Both the position numbers and the translations under genes were made by a program. DNA of 64,000 nt from CAVQTK01 sp963716455 (GTDB lineage Bacteria; Pseudomonadota; Gammaproteobacteria; Coxiellales; Coxiellaceae). Where the stretch lies: assembly GCA_963716455.1 (NCBI GenBank), contig CAVQTK010000011.1, positions 1 to 64,000 of the forward strand. Direction: 5' to 3'. The notes under the pieces were generated by a model. It saw only the letters and a list, made by a program, of their open reading frames with translations. It ran no database searches and was not told the origin of the DNA. This document shows, piece by piece, positions 37,599 to 50,504 of this stretch (position 1 is the first letter of the stretch; every line of letters starts with the position of its first letter).

Positions 37599-38045
37599 TT
37601 AACGAAAATTCGCCAGCGCTTCTGTGTGTAAAAGCCTCTGCTGTTCCGCATCTTGGGCCGCTTTCTTTACTGCCACAGTAAGTGCTCTTGGCCAATGAGA
37701 TTCCCATTCATTCAGAATTGAAGCATTACGTGAACTAGAAAATAGCGTTTTTATATTTTCTTCACTGAACCTCACGCTTTTATCTTCATAGGCTGTTAAT
37801 ACTTTTTCTAATACTAAACGGATTTGGGTTGAGGCTTTTTCTCTTCTCGCCTTTAAAAAAGAAAACAAGCAACTTTCAGATATGGAGTCTTTAGTTAGGC
37901 TGGCCAAAGCTCCTATATAAGGACTTTCTTTATAATGATCTTCAATATGTTTAAACAGTATCAGTTGAAATAGAAGTTGTGGATTTTTTTCTTTAAGCTC
38001 GAACAAGGATATTTCTGTTTTTTTTGGATGTTTCTGCTTTTTCAT
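37599..38045 (-). CDS. Hypothetical protein (148 aa)
   Basis: A cytosolic-looking, helical, charged protein starts with a lysine-rich segment (MKKQKHPKKTEISLFELKEK) and ends TEALANFR. It has no signal peptide, membrane segment or motif I know. It lies alone on the minus strand between the O-methyltransferase and atpI. An uncharacterised secreted substrate is conceivable but nothing in the sequence shows it. Confidence 0.55.
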   Translation of the reverse strand: MKKQKHPKKTEISLFELKEKNPQLLFQLILFKHIEDHYKESPYIGALASLTKDSISESCLFSFLKARREKASTQIRLVLEKVLTAYEDKSVRFSEENIKTLFSSSRNASILNEWESHWPRALTVAVKKAAQDAEQQRLLHTEALANFR

Positions 38046-38230
38046 AACTTTTCTCTTTATAAATTATATTATTATTGGTTTTCTTATATTTAATTTAGCT
38101 GACTAGTATTAAAGCTTTATTAAAAATAATGTTTTAAGACCAGTTGAAGTGTTTTTCTATTATCATGTGCTAGGCGTCCATTTGATTGGTAATTTCTAGC
38201 CATTAAGAAAACACTCTTGCAAAAAGTTCA

Positions 38231-38683
38231 ATGAATCAGTATAATGCGCCGACATTTGAATTGAACCGTGAGAAAAAAACCATGGGTGCTTTTTCAGTTC
38301 GAAACCTGGCAGCTCGGAAACTGGGCTATTCTCTCGTGGCATTACAAATGCTAATAACAGTGGCAATAAGCGCAATGTGGTTTTTTGCAGGAAGGGGCGC
38401 CGCGGTGTCAGCATTATTAGGAGGGTCGGCAGCAGTTTTCCCCAATTTATACTTTGTCTACCGCTTCTTTGCTACTACCCATGCCCGCCAAGCGACGCGT
38501 ATTATTAGAACTTTTTATTGGGGAGAATTTACCAAGCTATTATTAACTGGGATATTAATAATTCTGATCACAAGGTTGTGGCCGAATGTTTTAGGGTTAC
38601 CGTTGTTTAGCGGTTTAGTGGGTGCGTATATGGCCGTTTGGTTTGCGCCATTGATAATATTAAATAATAGTAAAGGTACTTAA
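38231..38683 (+). CDS. atpI: ATP synthase protein I
   Basis: AtpI helps assemble the c-ring of F1F0-ATP synthase. The protein has up to 150 aa with four membrane segments and the phrase LLGGSAAVFPNLYFVYRFF, typical of the family. It heads the complete atpIBEFHAGDC operon. The ATG at 38282 (MGAFSVRN) is an alternative start that would drop a 17-residue polar leader. The atpB start follows six bases after its stop. Confidence 0.88.
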   Translation: MNQYNAPTFELNREKKTMGAFSVRNLAARKLGYSLVALQMLITVAISAMWFFAGRGAAVSALLGGSAAVFPNLYFVYRFFATTHARQATRIIRTFYWGEFTKLLLTGILIILITRLWPNVLGLPLFSGLVGAYMAVWFAPLIILNNSKGT

Positions 38684-38686
38684 TAA

Positions 38687-39845
<1,159 letters not shown>

Positions 39846-39879
39846 TCATTTTTTGATAAAGTAAATGAAGAGGTAAACT

Positions 39880-40350
39880 GTGGATATTAATTTGACGCTC
39901 CTGGGCCAAATGATAACTTTTGTTGTTTTTGTATGGTTTACCATGAAGTATGTTTGGCCGCCGATAGTCAAGGTGTTGCGAGATCGACAAGATAAGATTG
40001 CTGCAGGATTGACTGCTGCTGAACAGGGAGAACAGTCGTTGCAACGTGCACAGCAAGAAATTGCTGAACGATTGAAACAAGCAAAAAATGAAGCGACTAA
40101 AATTATAGAGCAAGCGAATCAGCGAGCTGTACATATCGTTGAAGAGTCCAAAATTCAAGCGCGCCAAGAAGGTGAGCGCATAGTGCAGCTAGCACAAGAA
40201 GAAATCAAACGCGAATATCATCAGACTAAATCTGATCTGATAAAGCATTTAGCGGAAGTTGCTGTGTTAGGTGCGGAAAAAATTCTTGGCCGGGAAGTAA
40301 ATCAGGCAGCTAATGATCATTTAGTTGATGATTTATTACGAGAGATTTAA
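39880..40350 (+). CDS. atpF: ATP synthase F0 subunit b
   Basis: The peripheral stalk subunit has an N-terminal membrane anchor (LLGQMITFVVFVWFTMKYVW) and a long charged coiled coil (about residues 40-140). The length of 156 aa matches the family. The start is GTG at 39880 (DINLTLLGQ), with GAGG upstream. It ends two bases before atpH. Confidence 0.94.
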   Translation: MDINLTLLGQMITFVVFVWFTMKYVWPPIVKVLRDRQDKIAAGLTAAEQGEQSLQRAQQEIAERLKQAKNEATKIIEQANQRAVHIVEESKIQARQEGERIVQLAQEEIKREYHQTKSDLIKHLAEVAVLGAEKILGREVNQAANDHLVDDLLREI

Positions 40351-40352
40351 CA

Positions 40353-40911
40353 ATGGCAGAAAATTTAACCATTGCAAGACCTTATGCTAAAGCAATTTTT
40401 TCACAAGCTGTGGCTGATCAGTCTTTGCAAGAGTGGGTGGACATTTTGCGAACTTTAGCGAATATAGTCAACAATTCTCAATTGATCGATCTATTGAATA
40501 ATCCCGTTATGGATAAAAATCAATGGCAGTCACTTTTTGATCGAATCGTGCCACAATGTTTAAACACTATTTCTGCAGAGCTACAGAGACAATTAAACAA
40601 TTTATTAAAATTACTTATTATAGAAAAGCGTTTGCCTGTATTACCCGCGATATTTCAACGTTATCAAGAATTAGTTACTACCCAGCAGGGATTGAAAGAA
40701 GCCATAGTTATTTCGGCTTTTTCTTTAGACTCTGCTCGCCGAGCAAGCTATCTCTGCAGCACTTACAAAATTATGGCATTCTCAAGTGACGATTGACTTT
40801 CGTGAAGATCCTACCTTGATAGGAGGTATGATTATACGTAGTGGAAATTGGGTAATGGATGGTTCCATTAAGGGTAAATTACAGCATCTGCGCGATAGTT
40901 TACAAGATTAA
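40353..40911 (+). CDS. atpH: ATP synthase F1 subunit delta, one frame break
   Basis: Subunit delta ties the stalk to F1. The first part encodes ARPYAKAIFSQAV through to SAFSLDSAR. Around 40742 the frame changes and the next frame gives EQAISAALTKLWHSQVTID, then GGMIIRSGNWVMDGSIKGKL, the correct delta C-terminus, ending at 40911. Read as is, the protein would stop early at 40796. As delta is needed for the enzyme, a one-base error or very recent mutation is likely. Confidence 0.9.
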
Positions 40912-40923
40912 GAGGCAAACAGT

Positions 40924-42471
40924 ATGGCGACACAATTAAAAGCAACCGAAATTAGTGACTTAATAAAAGCACGGATTGCAGAATTAGATTTAACACCTTC
41001 AGTACGAACGGAAGGGACTATTGTAAATCTGAAAGATGGAATTGTGCGAATTTATGGTTTAAATGATGTTATGTTTGGAGAAATGATCGAGTTTCCAGAA
41101 CATACTTACGGATTAGCATTGAACTTAGAGCGGGATTCGGTTGGCGCAGTAGTGATGGGAGATTATGAACATCTTCAAGAAGGTATGACTGCTCGTTGTA
41201 CTGGACGTATTTTGCAGGTTCCAGTTGGCGAGGCATTGCTGGGTCGCGTGGTTGATGCTTTAGGCAATCCGATTGATGGGAAAGGCGCCATTGAAACAGC
41301 TGAAACCTCTCCAATCGAAAAAGTAGCACCCGGTGTAATTCATCGTCAATCAGTTAATCAACCCATGCAAACTGGGTTAAAGTCGATTGATGCTATGGTC
41401 CCTATCGGTCGTGGGCAACGTGAATTGATCATTGGGGATCGCCAGACTGGGAAAACGGCTATTGCGATTGATGCAATTATTAATCAAAAAAATACCGGTG
41501 TGAAATGTATTTACGTCGCAATTGGTCAGAAAGCTTCTTCCATAGCCGCAGTAGTTCAAAAACTAGAAGAGCATGGAGCTTTAGCACATACTATCGTTGT
41601 TGCAGCTGGAGCGGCTGAATCAGCGGCCTTGCAATATATTGCGCCGTATTCGGGTTGTTCAATGGGTGAATATTTTCGCGATAAGGGTGAAGATGCTTTA
41701 ATTGTTTATGACGATTTAACCAAGCAAGCCTGGGCTTACCGCCAGGTTTCCCTACTTTTACGTCGTCCACCAGGTCGCGAAGCTTATCCGGGCGATGTGT
41801 TCTATTTACATTCTCGCTTATTAGAGAGAGCTGCAAGGGTGAGCGCCAATTATGTTGAACAAATCACTGCTGGAAAAGTAACAGGTAAGACTGGTTCATT
41901 AACTGCTTTACCAATCATTGAAACCCAAGCAGGAGACGTTTCAGCCTTTGTTCCTACCAATGTTATTTCTATAACCGATGGTCAGATTTTCTTGGATGTC
42001 AACTTATTCAATGCTGGGGTCCGTCCCGCAATTAATTCAGGGTTATCTGTTTCTAGAGTAGGTGGTGCAGCGCAAACTCATATAGTAAAAAAGCTTGCTG
42101 GAACTTTACGTTTAGCATTGGCACAGTTTCGCGAGCTCGAAGCTTTTTCCCAATTTGCATCTGATCTGGATGAAGCAACACGAAAACAATTAGAACGTGG
42201 ACAGCGGTTGATGGAAGTTTTAAAACAAAAGCAATATGCTCCGTTGAGCGTAGCAGAAATAGCTTTTAGTTGGTTTGCTGCTGAAAAGGGCTTTTTGGAC
42301 GATATTGAATTGAAAAAAGTACGCGCTTTTAATGAGGACTTAATTAGTTATTTACGTGATCAGTATCCTGATTTGTTAATGGAAATTAATGCAAAACCGG
42401 AATTGACTAGTGAAATCGCGGAAAAAATGCGCTTGGCAGTAGAACAATTTAAAAAGAACCAAGCTTACTAA
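40924..42471 (+). CDS. atpA: ATP synthase F1 subunit alpha
   Basis: The 515-aa regulatory subunit has an intact frame. The P-loop is [11 protein letters not shown], with [16 protein letters not shown] and the C-terminal signature [17 protein letters not shown] (the SRVG arginine present). The length is standard. It lies between atpH and atpG. Confidence 0.97.
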   Translation: MATQLKATEISDLIKARIAELDLTPSVRTEGTIVNLKDGIVRIYGLNDVMFGEMIEFPEHTYGLALNLERDSVGAVVMGDYEHLQEGMTARCTGRILQVPVGEALLGRVVDALGNPIDGKGAIETAETSPIEKVAPGVIHRQSVNQPMQTGLKSIDAMVPIGRGQRELIIGDRQTGKTAIAIDAIINQKNTGVKCIYVAIGQKASSIAAVVQKLEEHGALAHTIVVAAGAAESAALQYIAPYSGCSMGEYFRDKGEDALIVYDDLTKQAWAYRQVSLLLRRPPGREAYPGDVFYLHSRLLERAARVSANYVEQITAGKVTGKTGSLTALPIIETQAGDVSAFVPTNVISITDGQIFLDVNLFNAGVRPAINSGLSVSRVGGAAQTHIVKKLAGTLRLALAQFRELEAFSQFASDLDEATRKQLERGQRLMEVLKQKQYAPLSVAEIAFSWFAAEKGFLDDIELKKVRAFNEDLISYLRDQYPDLLMEINAKPELTSEIAEKMRLAVEQFKKNQAY

Positions 42472-42484
42472 TAGAAGGTTATTC

Positions 42485-43368
42485 ATGGCACAAGCAAGAG
42501 AAATACGCGGTCAAATTACAAGCATTAAAAATACCCAAAAGATAACTCGAGCCATGGAGCTGGTTGCAGCAAGTAAAATGCGTAAAGCGCAAGATCGAAT
42601 GGCTATGTCGCGGCCTTATGCTACTAAAATTCGTCAAGTCATTCGTCATGTTGCAGGTGGCCGAAGTGAATATCGACATCCTTATTTACAACCCCGACTT
42701 AACCCTCAAAATGAAGGGTTTATAGTGGTTACCAGCGATCGAGGTTTATGCGGAGGTTTAAATATTAATTTATTCCGTAGTCTTGTGAAATTTATGCAAG
42801 AACATGAGAAAAAAGGCATAAGCCATTATTTAAGTTTAATTGGGCGAAAAGCAAACTCTTTTTTCGGCGACACGAAAAACATATATTAGGTGTAACCGAA
42901 CATTTAGGAGATCAACCGGAAATAAAAGATCTTATTGGCGTAGTAAAAGTAATGTTAGATCATTTTGATCAAGGTAAACTTGATTCCGTGTACATTGTAT
43001 ACAATGAATTTGTAAACACTATGACTCAAAAACCTATTATTCGCCAATTACTTCCTTTAAGTGGGGTGGATTTCTCTGAAGAAACAGCCCAGGCTGGCAG
43101 TGGTCATTGGGATTACATTTATGAACCGGATTCAGCAAAAGAATTATTAGATAGATTACTTGTGCGTTATGTGGAATCACAAGTTTATCAAGCTGTTATT
43201 GAAAATTTAGCATGCTTCCAGTCGGCGCAAATGGTGGCGATGAAAAGCGCTACCGAAAATGCTGGCGAGCTCATTAATGAGTTGCAAATGATCTATAATA
43301 AAGCTCGTCAGGCTAGCATTACTAGAGAAATTGCTGAAATTGTAGGCGGCGCAGCTGCTGTTGAATAA
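42485..43368 (+). CDS. atpG: ATP synthase F1 subunit gamma, one frame break
   Basis: The rotor subunit begins [20 protein letters not shown] and includes [15 protein letters not shown]. At about 42860, in a run of T after AACTC, the frame changes. The other frame continues [20 protein letters not shown], and the last part ends [17 protein letters not shown]. One additional T restores one frame throughout, giving about 294 aa, the usual size. As written, the protein stops at 42889. Confidence 0.92.
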
Positions 43369-43373
43369 ATTAG

Positions 43374-44769
<1,396 letters not shown>

Positions 44770-44778
44770 AGAGAAATT

Positions 44779-45207
44779 ATGGCTCAGAAAACAATGCAAC
44801 TTGATATTGTCAGTGCTGAAAAATCTTTATTTCACGGAGAAGTTAAATTTTTATCAATTATTGGTAGTATTGGTGAGTTAGGTATTCATCCTGGACATAC
44901 AGCTTTACTTACTACGCTTAGACCCGGTCAGGTTCGTGCCGAATTAAGCGAGGGTAAAGAAGAAATATTTTACATTTCGGGTGGTATGCTAGAAGTCCAA
45001 CCTGATATCGTCACTATTTTAGCAGACACAGCAGTACGTGCTAGTGACTTAGATGAAGCGGCAGCCCAAGCAGCTAAAATCCATGCGGAAAAAACTTTAA
45101 GTGAGCAAAAAGCCGGCGTAGAATATTCTACTGCGTTGACAGAACTAGCCGAGGCAGCAGCCCAATTACGCGTCATTCAAATGCTGCGTAAAAAACGCGG
45201 TAGCTAA
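44779..45207 (+). CDS. atpC: ATP synthase F1 subunit epsilon
   Basis: The 142-aa subunit has the N-terminal beta-sandwich ([39 protein letters not shown]) and a C-terminal helical hairpin rich in alanine. It regulates ATP hydrolysis and couples the rotor. It ends the atp operon, with glmU starting 14 bases later. Confidence 0.95.
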   Translation: MAQKTMQLDIVSAEKSLFHGEVKFLSIIGSIGELGIHPGHTALLTTLRPGQVRAELSEGKEEIFYISGGMLEVQPDIVTILADTAVRASDLDEAAAQAAKIHAEKTLSEQKAGVEYSTALTELAEAAAQLRVIQMLRKKRGS

Positions 45208-45221
45208 CTAGAGAAACTTTT

Positions 45222-46605
45222 ATGGGCCTACATGTTATTGTTTTGGCGGCTGGTAAAGGTCAACGGATGGTGTCTGACCTTCCTAAAGTACTCCATTTGT
45301 TGGGGGGAAAGCCGCTTTTAGAACATGTTATTAATACAGCGCAACAGTTAACTCCACAAGCCATTCATATTGTATATGGAAATGGCGGCGCAACAGTTTT
45401 TGAAGTATTGAAGCATTTACCAGTTAATTGGGTAGAACAAAAGCAATTGTTGGGCACGGGCCATGCTGTATTACAAGCATTACCAAATTGTTCTGAAGAC
45501 GATCAAGTTTTAATTCTGTATGGTGACGTCCCACTCATCTCTGTAGAATCTCTTCAGTTATTATTACAAGAAACTCCTAAATCTGGCTTGGGTTTAATTG
45601 TCGCTGAGCTTCCCGATCCAACGGGTTTTGGGCGAATTGTTCGTAATGATAGTCAGAATATTGTTGCTATTGTTGAACACCGTGACGCAGATTCTCACCA
45701 ACTTAAAATTAAGGAAATTAATACTGGAATTATCACAACAAAGGCAAGCAATCTGAAAAAATGGTTACCACAATTAACCAAAACCAACAAGCAAAATGAA
45801 TATTATCTTACCGATATTGTGGCATTTGCGGCGCAAGAAGGCCTACCTATTAATGGAACCCTAGTTTATTCTAGTGAAGAAATTCAAGGTGTAAATGATC
45901 GATTTCAATTAGCTACAATAGAGCGGTATTATCAACGACGATTAGCTAAGAGTTTTATGTATGCAGGTGTGGCTATTGCTGACCCTTCTAGAATAGATTT
46001 TCGTGGGGTGGCGAGTATTGCTCCAGACGTATTTTTAGATATAAACGTAATTTTAGAAGGACGGGTCTCTATCGGGAAAAATAGCCGGATAGGCCCATTT
46101 GTTTTTTTAAAGGATGTAGAGATTGGTGAAAATGTTGAAATTTTTGCTCATTCTATTATTGAAGGCGCGAGTATTGCAGAAGATTGCCAAATTGGTCCAT
46201 TTGCACGTATTCGCCCTGGCACTATGATTGCTGCAAAAGCGAAAGTGGGAAATTTTGTTGAATTAAAAAAGACATTTTTAGGTCATCAAAGCAAAGCTCC
46301 TCACCTTAGTTATTTAGGAGATGCGATAATAGGTAATAATGTAAATATTGGAGCAGGTACGATTACCTGTAATTATGATGGAAAAACGAAACATCAGACT
46401 CAAATTAATGATGGAGCTTCGATTGGTGCTCATACTTCTTTAGTGGCTCCTGTGGTAATAGGAAAGAATGCTACTGTGGGTGCTGGCTCGACTATTACTG
46501 AAGATACTCTGCGGAATCATTAACTTTATCACGAGTTCGACAACGTTCAATTACGGGATGGCGGCGACGAGTGTCAAAAAAGACGCCGCTACAGAAGCTT
46601 CATAA
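45222..46605 (+). CDS. glmU: Bifunctional UDP-GlcNAc pyrophosphorylase/GlcN-1-P acetyltransferase, frame broken near end
   Basis: GlmU makes UDP-GlcNAc for peptidoglycan and LPS. The uridylyltransferase part has [12 protein letters not shown] and YGDVPL; the acetyltransferase part has the left-handed helix repeats and [15 protein letters not shown] and [13 protein letters not shown]. As written it stops at 46523 after 433 aa. In the next frame the expected tail appears: [12 protein letters not shown] then RRRVSKK. A missing base near 46520 explains this. After VSKK, one more A in the A6 run would give a stop at 46605; without it the frame runs into rsmE. Confidence 0.93.
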
Positions 46606-46618
46606 TTTATTTCAATCA

Positions 46619-47341
46619 ATGAATTTTCCGCGTATTTATCATTCAGGTCCCTTACAACTTTTTAATTTAGTGACATTAGATAAATTTGCTAGTCATCATC
46701 TTTTCAAGGTACTACGCAGCAAAATTGGAGACCAGGTAGAAATATTTAATGGTCAAGGTGGAGCTTTTCGTGGAGTGCTAAGGGCGCGGCAAGGCCAGCA
46801 TGTAATTGTTGAGCTAGAAGAGTTCTCCAAAGAAGATAATGAATCTCCTTTAACCATCTACCTAGGACAAGCCTTATCGCGTCAAGAGCGGATGGATTAT
46901 GCGATTCAAAAATCGGTAGAGTTAGGTGTCAGTCATATTATTCCTTTAATTACAGCTCGATGTGCGGTCCAATGGAATCAAGAGCATCAGAGTAAACGAC
47001 TACTTCATTGGCGACAAGTAGTGCTTAGCGCTTGCGAGCAATGTCGCCGCAATCGCATTCCTACCCTAGTGGCGCCTCAGCCCCTAACTACTTTTTTACA
47101 ACAAGCAGTTGGATTACGGCTTATATGCCATCCTGACCATACGAAGTCGGCAAACTTACCGCAGAAGGTGGATCAAATAACCTTATTGATTGGTCCTGAG
47201 GGGGGATTTACTGCACAAGAAGTTCAGCAAGCGCAACAGGCTAATTTTGCGGCTTTGTCTTTAGGACCAAGAATATTACGCACCGAGACGGCTGCAGTGG
47301 TATCATTAGCTATTCTACAAAGCCGATGGGGTGATATTTAA
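46619..47341 (+). CDS. rsmE: 16S rRNA (uridine1498-N3)-methyltransferase RsmE
   Basis: RsmE is a SPOUT-class knot enzyme modifying U1498 of 16S rRNA. The PUA-like N-terminal part (MNFPRIYHSGPL) is followed by AIQKSVELGVSHIIPLITAR and the knot LIGPEGGFTAQEV and LGPRILRTETAAV. The length of 240 aa from the ATG at 46619 is standard. The frame is open upstream into the displaced glmU tail, which should not be counted as RsmE. Confidence 0.92.
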   Translation: MNFPRIYHSGPLQLFNLVTLDKFASHHLFKVLRSKIGDQVEIFNGQGGAFRGVLRARQGQHVIVELEEFSKEDNESPLTIYLGQALSRQERMDYAIQKSVELGVSHIIPLITARCAVQWNQEHQSKRLLHWRQVVLSACEQCRRNRIPTLVAPQPLTTFLQQAVGLRLICHPDHTKSANLPQKVDQITLLIGPEGGFTAQEVQQAQQANFAALSLGPRILRTETAAVVSLAILQSRWGDI

Positions 47342-47372
47342 GTCAGTTCTAATCTTTTGGGAATGTCTACTG

Positions 47373-48023
47373 ATGGCTATGTTAAAGTTTTTTTATAATT
47401 ATTCGGTAGGACTAATGCCAACATTATGGATACTTATTTTATTAGTATGTAGCTTATTAATGGCTTGTGCTCCCCCTCCCCCTCGTGATCGCTTAAATAT
47501 TTGTAAAATCTATTCGCAATATCCTAAATGGTATTGGGTGGGTTTAAAAACTTATGAAAAATGGCAGGTGCCCCCATCGGTACAAATGGCGGTGATTTAC
47601 CAGGAATCGCGTTTTAATGCCTATGCTAAACCCATGCGTGAAAGACTTCTCTGGATCATTCCTTGGAAACGTCCCACTACTGCTTCAGGTTATACTCAAG
47701 CCACAGATGGTACTTGGCAGAATTATCAACAAAACACTGGAAATTTAAGTGCTGAGCGGACAAACTTTACCGATGCTTCCGATTTTATCGGTTGGTATGC
47801 TACACGCGCTCATCGACGTTTAGGTATTTACAGATTTAATGCGTATAGTTTATATTTAGCATATCATGAAGGGATTGACGGTTATATTCACGGAAGTTAT
47901 TATAAAAAATCTTGGTTAATAGAAGTTGCAAAAAAAGTGGATCGCAATGCACGAAACTATCAAATGCAATTGCAAAAATGTTCGAATCAACTGCCTAAAA
48001 AACATTGGTGGACATTGTGGTAA
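47373..48023 (+). CDS. Lytic transglycosylase-like lipoprotein
   Basis: The protein has an N-terminal hydrophobic signal ending in the lipobox-like LLMACAPPPP. A lysozyme-like domain follows, with the catalytic glutamate probably in VIYQESRFNA, then GYTQATDGTWQNY and a late AYHEGIDGY. These are the landmarks of SLT-domain peptidoglycan transglycosylases. I start at MAMLKFFYN (47373). MPTLWIL at 47415 is also possible. It follows rsmE with a 31-base gap on the same strand. Confidence 0.8.
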   Translation: MAMLKFFYNYSVGLMPTLWILILLVCSLLMACAPPPPRDRLNICKIYSQYPKWYWVGLKTYEKWQVPPSVQMAVIYQESRFNAYAKPMRERLLWIIPWKRPTTASGYTQATDGTWQNYQQNTGNLSAERTNFTDASDFIGWYATRAHRRLGIYRFNAYSLYLAYHEGIDGYIHGSYYKKSWLIEVAKKVDRNARNYQMQLQKCSNQLPKKHWWTLW

Positions 48024-48032
48024 GCAAAATAT

Positions 48033-48087
48033 AGACTTCTTTCATAAAACCTTCGTCTTTTGGCAAGACCGCTGCAGAAGAAAAGTC
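48033..48087. repeat. Short copy of palindromic element family 1
   Basis: A 55-bp miniature reads AGACTTCTTTCATAAAACC, then TTCGTCTTTTGGC and GAAGAAAAGTC. It lies between the transglycosylase and the convergent trans-sulfuration gene. Confidence 0.6.
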
Positions 48088-48117
48088 AAAGATGTAAGAT
48101 TTCCGACCCTAGAATTG

Positions 48118-49278
48118 TTAGGCCAACGCTTGCGCTAAGTCATGCTTTAAATCTGTTACATCTTCAATTCCTACTGAAAGACGAATTAAGCTATCGCTAA
48201 TTCCTAACAGTTCCCGAGTGTTATGTGGGATGGAGGCGTGAGTCATTATAGCCGGGTGTTCAATTAAGCTTTCAACCCCCCCTAAGCTTTCAGCAAGAGT
48301 AAAAACCTGACAACGCGACAACATTTGTTTGGTGCTCTCTAAAGAGCCATGTAATTTGGCGCTAATCATTCCTCCAAATAGAGCCATTTGTTGTTTTGCC
48401 AAGGAATGTTGCGGATGGCTCGGCAATCCAGGATAGTATACTTTTTCAACTTTTGGATGCTGTTCCAACCATTGAGCTAGATTCAAGGCGTTCTCGTGAT
48501 GGCGCTCCATGCGTAAAGCTAAAGTCTTTAATCCACGCAAGGCTAAAAAGCTATCAAAAGGACCAGCGATAGCCCCCACAGCATTTTGCAGATAAGCTAG
48601 TTGCTGAGCTAAATCGGTATTATCACCCACTACAACGACTCCGTTCACAACATCCGAATGACCGTTTAAGTATTTGGTGGCGGAATGGGTTATGAGATCA
48701 AAACCCAGTTCTAATGGACGCTGACTAATCGGAGTTGCGAAAGTATTATCAGCTACTGCGATCAAATTATGTTTTTGTGCAAATTGCGCAATAGCAGCTA
48801 AATTGACTATTTTTAATAGAGGGTTACTGGGAGTTTCTACCCAAATCATGCGTGTATGCGGTTGAATTGCTGCCTGTACTGCCGCAAGATCGGTCATATC
48901 CACAAAAGAGAAAGCAAGTCCCGCTGAACGCTGGCGAACATTACTAAATAAACGGTAGGTCCCACCATAAACGTCATCCATTACAATGATATGATCTCCT
49001 GGCTTTAACAACTCTAATACAGTAGCAATAGCGGCCATACCAGAAGCAAAAGCAAAAGCTCGCTGACCCGACTCTAAATCGGCAATACAGCGTTCGTAGG
49101 CAAATCGGGTGGGATTTTGAGTACGGGAATATTCGAAGCCTTGATGCTCACCCGGGCTGCGCTGAGCATAGGTTGAGGTAGCATATATAGGCATCATTAC
49201 CGCACCAGTTGAAGGATCGGGATACTGCCCAGCATGAATAACACGAGTAGCTAATTGCAATTTAGATTTTTTTTCCAT
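48118..49278 (-). CDS. Trans-sulfuration enzyme (cystathionine gamma-synthase/lyase family)
   Basis: This Cys/Met metabolism PLP enzyme has 386 aa. The PLP lysine is in HSATKYLNGHSDVVNG, and YSRTQNPTR near the N-terminus, VYGGTYRLF and SLGGVESLIEHPA are typical. Cystathionine gamma-lyase, gamma-synthase and O-acetylhomoserine enzymes share these motifs, so the exact reaction is left open. No other sulfur gene is near. Confidence 0.88.
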   Translation of the reverse strand: MEKKSKLQLATRVIHAGQYPDPSTGAVMMPIYATSTYAQRSPGEHQGFEYSRTQNPTRFAYERCIADLESGQRAFAFASGMAAIATVLELLKPGDHIIVMDDVYGGTYRLFSNVRQRSAGLAFSFVDMTDLAAVQAAIQPHTRMIWVETPSNPLLKIVNLAAIAQFAQKHNLIAVADNTFATPISQRPLELGFDLITHSATKYLNGHSDVVNGVVVVGDNTDLAQQLAYLQNAVGAIAGPFDSFLALRGLKTLALRMERHHENALNLAQWLEQHPKVEKVYYPGLPSHPQHSLAKQQMALFGGMISAKLHGSLESTKQMLSRCQVFTLAESLGGVESLIEHPAIMTHASIPHNTRELLGISDSLIRLSVGIEDVTDLKHDLAQALA

Positions 49279-49378
49279 AACACGTAGGTTAATAGATTTT
49301 TTTATAAAAGTCGAACCTAGAAAGTAAAACTAAAGTTATAATAATTAAGGTTAAAAATTTAGGTTGAAGGCTTGATTT

Positions 49379-50014
49379 ATGTGTAATAAAAATAAGCAAT
49401 TTCTTTTGCTTTTCTGGGGATTCCTATTTTCCAATCTTGCATTAGCAAGTTCGCCCCAGAATAAAGGTTATCCTTTTTTACTGGGTGGGCTGAATAGGAC
49501 CCATTATGCTCAGTGTCAAAACTTTATTCGTCAATGTCCATTGACTCCATTGCTGCCGAGCCCTTCTTGCATTAACAAAGTTTTAAATCATTATGTGGTG
49601 TGTCTCCAGCTGAAAAAGTTATCCGCTGAATTAAAGATATTTGCGAGCTTATTAACCGCAAGCCAAATTGGAAATTTGACCCTTTTGGAGGTTAGGTTTC
49701 CAGCCGATGGACAGAAGCAATATTATCTTATTTCGCGGCAGGGATATTTAATTAATACGTTGATTGATCCGCGTTCATTAAATGGAGCGTTAGCTAAAAA
49801 ATATAAAAAAACTGATTTTCTTATTTTGAATAGGGATGAGCCTGGTTGGCAAATTTATCCTGATGGTTCACAAAGTTTTAATTTTTTATTGAGAATTGCC
49901 GATACTTGTTTAGCGTGTCGAACTATTGGTTGGGCAACCCTATATTTTAAATTTTCTAAAACTGGCGAACTAAACTGTATTTCTTTACTTAATTTTCGCT
50001 TAGAAACAAACTAG
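49379..50014 (+). CDS. Secreted protein of unknown function, cysteine-containing
   Basis: The 211-aa protein has a signal peptide (KQFLLLFWGFLFSNLALASS) and at least six further cysteines, for example CQNFIRQCPLTPLLPSPSC and DTCLACRTIGW. Even cysteine numbers suggest disulfides in the periplasm or outside. I do not recognise the family. It stands alone between the trans-sulfuration gene and a 490-bp gap. Confidence 0.7.
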   Translation: MCNKNKQFLLLFWGFLFSNLALASSPQNKGYPFLLGGLNRTHYAQCQNFIRQCPLTPLLPSPSCINKVLNHYVVCLQLKKLSAELKIFASLLTASQIGNLTLLEVRFPADGQKQYYLISRQGYLINTLIDPRSLNGALAKKYKKTDFLILNRDEPGWQIYPDGSQSFNFLLRIADTCLACRTIGWATLYFKFSKTGELNCISLLNFRLETN

Positions 50015-50118
50015 AATAATCTCTGAAATTCTATATGCCTCTACAGTCTCAAGATTCTGTGCAATAGGTCTTCGCAGTAGGAGGCAACTGCAGAATTTAG
50101 GATTATGCCTTTATAATT

Positions 50119-50241
50119 TTACTTAAAGCTTAACCCATATCCCACATTGTATATAAAAGATTCAGTTGGAGCAATGCTAGATTGAGAAATAAATGATAGA
50201 TTTTGTAGGAAATCTTCAATTGAACCAACTGGAGATGATTT
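50119..50241 (-). pseudogene. Possible C-terminal remnant of an outer-membrane beta-barrel protein
   Basis: On the minus strand a 40-codon open stretch without a start ends with APTESFIYNVGYGLSFK and a stop. An alternating pattern ending in an aromatic or hydrophobic residue near the end resembles the last strand of outer-membrane barrels. An in-frame stop lies just upstream, so no barrel remains. The rest of the 50015-50504 gap holds only a stem-loop and a repeat word. Confidence 0.3.
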
Positions 50242-50455
50242 TCAAGAAAAATAATATCGGTAATTAATTTACTGATGATATTAGCGTATCATCGTAAAAA
50301 TATGCATATTTTTTATCTATAACACATCCTTACAATTTCATAAAAATTACCTAAAATGGGTAAAAAACAATTTTGTAATTTCTAAACATCTTACCTCGGC
50401 TCTTTGTATTCTTCATGAATCATTGCTTTTCTTAAAAAACCGGATAATAATAAGC

Positions 50456-50491
50456 GTACTCCTGTTGGTGCGCAAACACCGCGAGGAGTAC
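50456..50491 (+). promoter_or_regulatory. Stem-loop ahead of the 84-codon frame
   Basis: Arms GTACTCCT and AGGAGTAC pair perfectly and enclose inner arms GGTG and CACC. The right arm contains the only GGAG-like ribosome binding site upstream of the next frame, so folding could hide it. It might equally be a terminator-like structure. Confidence 0.35.
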
Positions 50492-50504
50492 TAACCAAGT
50501 AAAT

